50,597 bases of DNA from assembly GCF_023534745.1 (NCBI RefSeq), contig NZ_JAMHJQ010000020.1:1-50597 (forward strand). Reading direction: 5' to 3'. Of the stretch, positions 49,262 through 50,597 are shown one piece after another; the stretch's first letter is position 1, and each line of letters opens with the position of its first letter. The notes under the pieces are model-generated. The model made no database searches. It was not told where the DNA came from and saw only the letters and a list, made by a program, of their open reading frames with translations. A program made the translations under genes and the position numbers. Source of the DNA: Streptomyces sp. 35G-GA-8. GTDB taxonomy: Bacteria; Actinomycetota; Actinomycetes; Streptomycetales; Streptomycetaceae.

Positions 49262-50556
49262 GCCTCGGCACGCACCCCATGGTCCTGCTGCGCCGGCTGC
49301 TGGTCGCCGCGGCCTCGGCCGGGGTCGGTTTCCTTCTGCTGTGCACACTGGGCTGGGCACTGGACCATCCGGCCGGGTCCCAGTCGCGGCTGCTCTGGTG
49401 TCTGATCCCGCTGGCCGCGACGGTGCAGTTCGCGGTCGCCACGGCCCGTACCGATCAGAGCACCCTGCCACGCTCCGGGCTGTCCGCGGTGGGCCTCGGG
49501 CCGTCCCGGCTCGCCGCGCTGGCCGCCTCGTCGACCGCCGTGACCTGCACGCTGGGCAGCGCGGTGGCGCTGCTGTTCTTCCTGCATCTGCGCGGTGATC
49601 TGACCGGGATGCCGTTCGACGGCGACGCCGCGAAGCTGCTCGCCGCCGGCCGGCCGCTGCCGCTGGGCGCGGTGCTGACGCTGCTGGCGGCGGTGCCGGT
49701 GGTGGCGACGGTGACGACCTGGCTGGCGCTGCGCACGCGCACCACGACCGGGCTCCGGCCCGCTCCCGTCAGGGCGCCGGCCCGGCCCGCCGTCGCCGCG
49801 GCGCCTGCCGCGGACGCGGACCCTGCGTCGGACCAGGCCCTGGAGACCGCCGCGGCCGAGAACGCGGACGCGACGCGGGCCCCGGACACGGTCGTCGAGG
49901 AGGCCAGGGTCGTGGCGCCCGTACGCGTCCCCGACCCGGCACCGGCGCCGGCCGGTCTTCCGTGGGGTGTCGCGATCGCGGCGGCGGGGCTCGCGGTCGA
50001 GACCTACGCGAGCCGGGGCGGTGGCGGCACCGGCACCCCGCCGCCGCTGCCGGGCCACTTCGACGGCAGCTCGGCCGGAGTGCTGGCGGGCTGGGCGCTG
50101 ACGGCGATCGGCCTGGCCCTCGCGGGGCCGGGGATCACCCATCTCTGTGGGCTGCTGCTCCAGGCCATGCGCCCAGGCGCGGTCCGGCTGCTGGCGGGCC
50201 GCACGCTGATGGCCGAGGCACGCCCCATCGGGCGCCCGCTCGGTGTGCTGTGCGCGGTGGTCTCGGGCGCGTTCGCCGCGGCGTCCCTGTACGGGCCGGG
50301 TGACGAACGGCCCTTCGGCGCGCTCACCGGCCTCGGCGCCACCCTGGTCATCGGCTGTACGGCGGCCACGGTCCTGACGGCGTTCCTGGAGGCCAGACAG
50401 GCCCGCTTCGCCACCACCGAGTCGCTGTACCGGCTCGGCGCCCCCGCCACGCTCCTGCGTACGGCGGCGGCGGTGCGGGCGACCACGATCCTCGTGGTGT
50501 TCGCCCCGCTGACCTGGGCGGTGGCGGCCCTGGCGGCGATCCCGCTGACCACCTGA
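49243..50556 (+). CDS. FtsX-like ABC transporter permease
   Basis: A 437-residue membrane protein with at least eight hydrophobic segments: an N-terminal group (VLLRRLLVAAASAGVGFLLLCTLGW and onward), a Pro/Ala/Glu-rich loop of about 80 residues (about 165-245), and a C-terminal group ending AVAALAAIPLTT. This fits the FtsX/MacB-like permease class partnered with LolD-type ATPases. GTG 49243 has GGAAGG upstream and lies inside the ATPase gene, showing coupling. The cargo is unknown. The remaining 41 bases to the window end hold nothing recognisable. Confidence 0.8.
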   Translation: MLALRLGLGTHPMVLLRRLLVAAASAGVGFLLLCTLGWALDHPAGSQSRLLWCLIPLAATVQFAVATARTDQSTLPRSGLSAVGLGPSRLAALAASSTAVTCTLGSAVALLFFLHLRGDLTGMPFDGDAAKLLAAGRPLPLGAVLTLLAAVPVVATVTTWLALRTRTTTGLRPAPVRAPARPAVAAAPAADADPASDQALETAAAENADATRAPDTVVEEARVVAPVRVPDPAPAPAGLPWGVAIAAAGLAVETYASRGGGGTGTPPPLPGHFDGSSAGVLAGWALTAIGLALAGPGITHLCGLLLQAMRPGAVRLLAGRTLMAEARPIGRPLGVLCAVVSGAFAAASLYGPGDERPFGALTGLGATLVIGCTAATVLTAFLEARQARFATTESLYRLGAPATLLRTAAAVRATTILVVFAPLTWAVAALAAIPLTT

Positions 50557-50597
50557 GCGGCGCTTGTCCCGGAACCGGCCGTGGCCCCCCCCAGCGC

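Noticed and set aside
1-50597. tRNA or rRNA genes, prophage, integrative element or biosynthetic gene cluster
   Set aside because: No tRNA-like cloverleaf, rRNA stretch, integrase, transposase or PKS/NRPS-type gene was found on reading both strands.

Overview
The window is core chromosome from a high-GC actinobacterium, almost certainly a Streptomyces. GC is very high, GTG/TTG starts are common, and secreted GH64 and GH18 hydrolases sit next to LacI-type and DasR-type operators. From memory, the gene order follows the S. coelicolor segment running from infB/nusA to the polyamine/GABA genes. I see no rRNA, tRNA, CRISPR array, transposase or prophage, and no gene-free stretch over 300 bases (the longest is about 294 bases, 23173-23466).

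Region 1 (1-4.8 kb): the minus-strand rimP-nusA-ylxR-infB unit, cut at the left edge inside infB, with a hairpin and tandem repeats in the infB leader. Divergent from it is a three-gene plus-strand unit: a lipoprotein, a DUF4439 ferritin-like protein translationally coupled to it, and an aminoglycoside-phosphotransferase-like protein whose catalytic residues are missing. Region 2 (4.8-13.6 kb, all minus): proS, two GNAT acetyltransferases, ispG, rseP and dxr (the last two overlap), a lipoprotein and an ANT-like nucleotidyltransferase. ispG and dxr belong to the MEP isoprenoid pathway. Region 3 (13.7-17.4 kb): a secreted GH64 beta-1,3-glucanase behind a perfect LacI-family-type palindrome, a small membrane protein, and a long acyl-CoA dehydrogenase ending in an unusually AT-rich hairpin.

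Region 4 (17.5-35.9 kb) is largely GABA and polyamine catabolism: a succinate-semialdehyde-dehydrogenase-like enzyme with a PucR regulator, gabT, and an apparent six-gene operon (aldehyde dehydrogenase, potD, potA, potB, potC, FAD amine oxidoreductase). Between these lie a VirD4/HerA-like membrane ATPase, a PAP2 phosphatase, a DasR-type-controlled chitinase and a small Prim-Pol-like protein. Region 5 (35.9-44.6 kb): a NADAR protein, a DUF4190 membrane protein, a deaminase that I read as aminodeoxyfutalosine deaminase (menaquinone synthesis) rather than adenosine deaminase, a GDPD-like protein, a DUF574 methyltransferase, a NarL-type two-component system, a serine hydrolase and a GlpF-type channel. 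Region 6 (44.7-50.6 kb): a second gamma-aminobutyraldehyde dehydrogenase, divergent from an Lrp/AsnC regulator that is followed by an omega-aminotransferase; then a double terminator and an ABC ATPase/permease pair whose ATPase has lost most conserved loops except the Walker motifs.

The parts make a route: PotABCD imports putrescine or spermidine; the omega-aminotransferase or the FAD oxidoreductase makes the aminoaldehyde; either aldehyde dehydrogenase gives GABA (or its gamma-glutamyl form); GabT and the third aldehyde dehydrogenase give succinate. Both polyamine aldehyde-dehydrogenase promoters carry the same two sequence motifs, which suggests shared control by the Lrp-type regulator and perhaps by nitrogen status.
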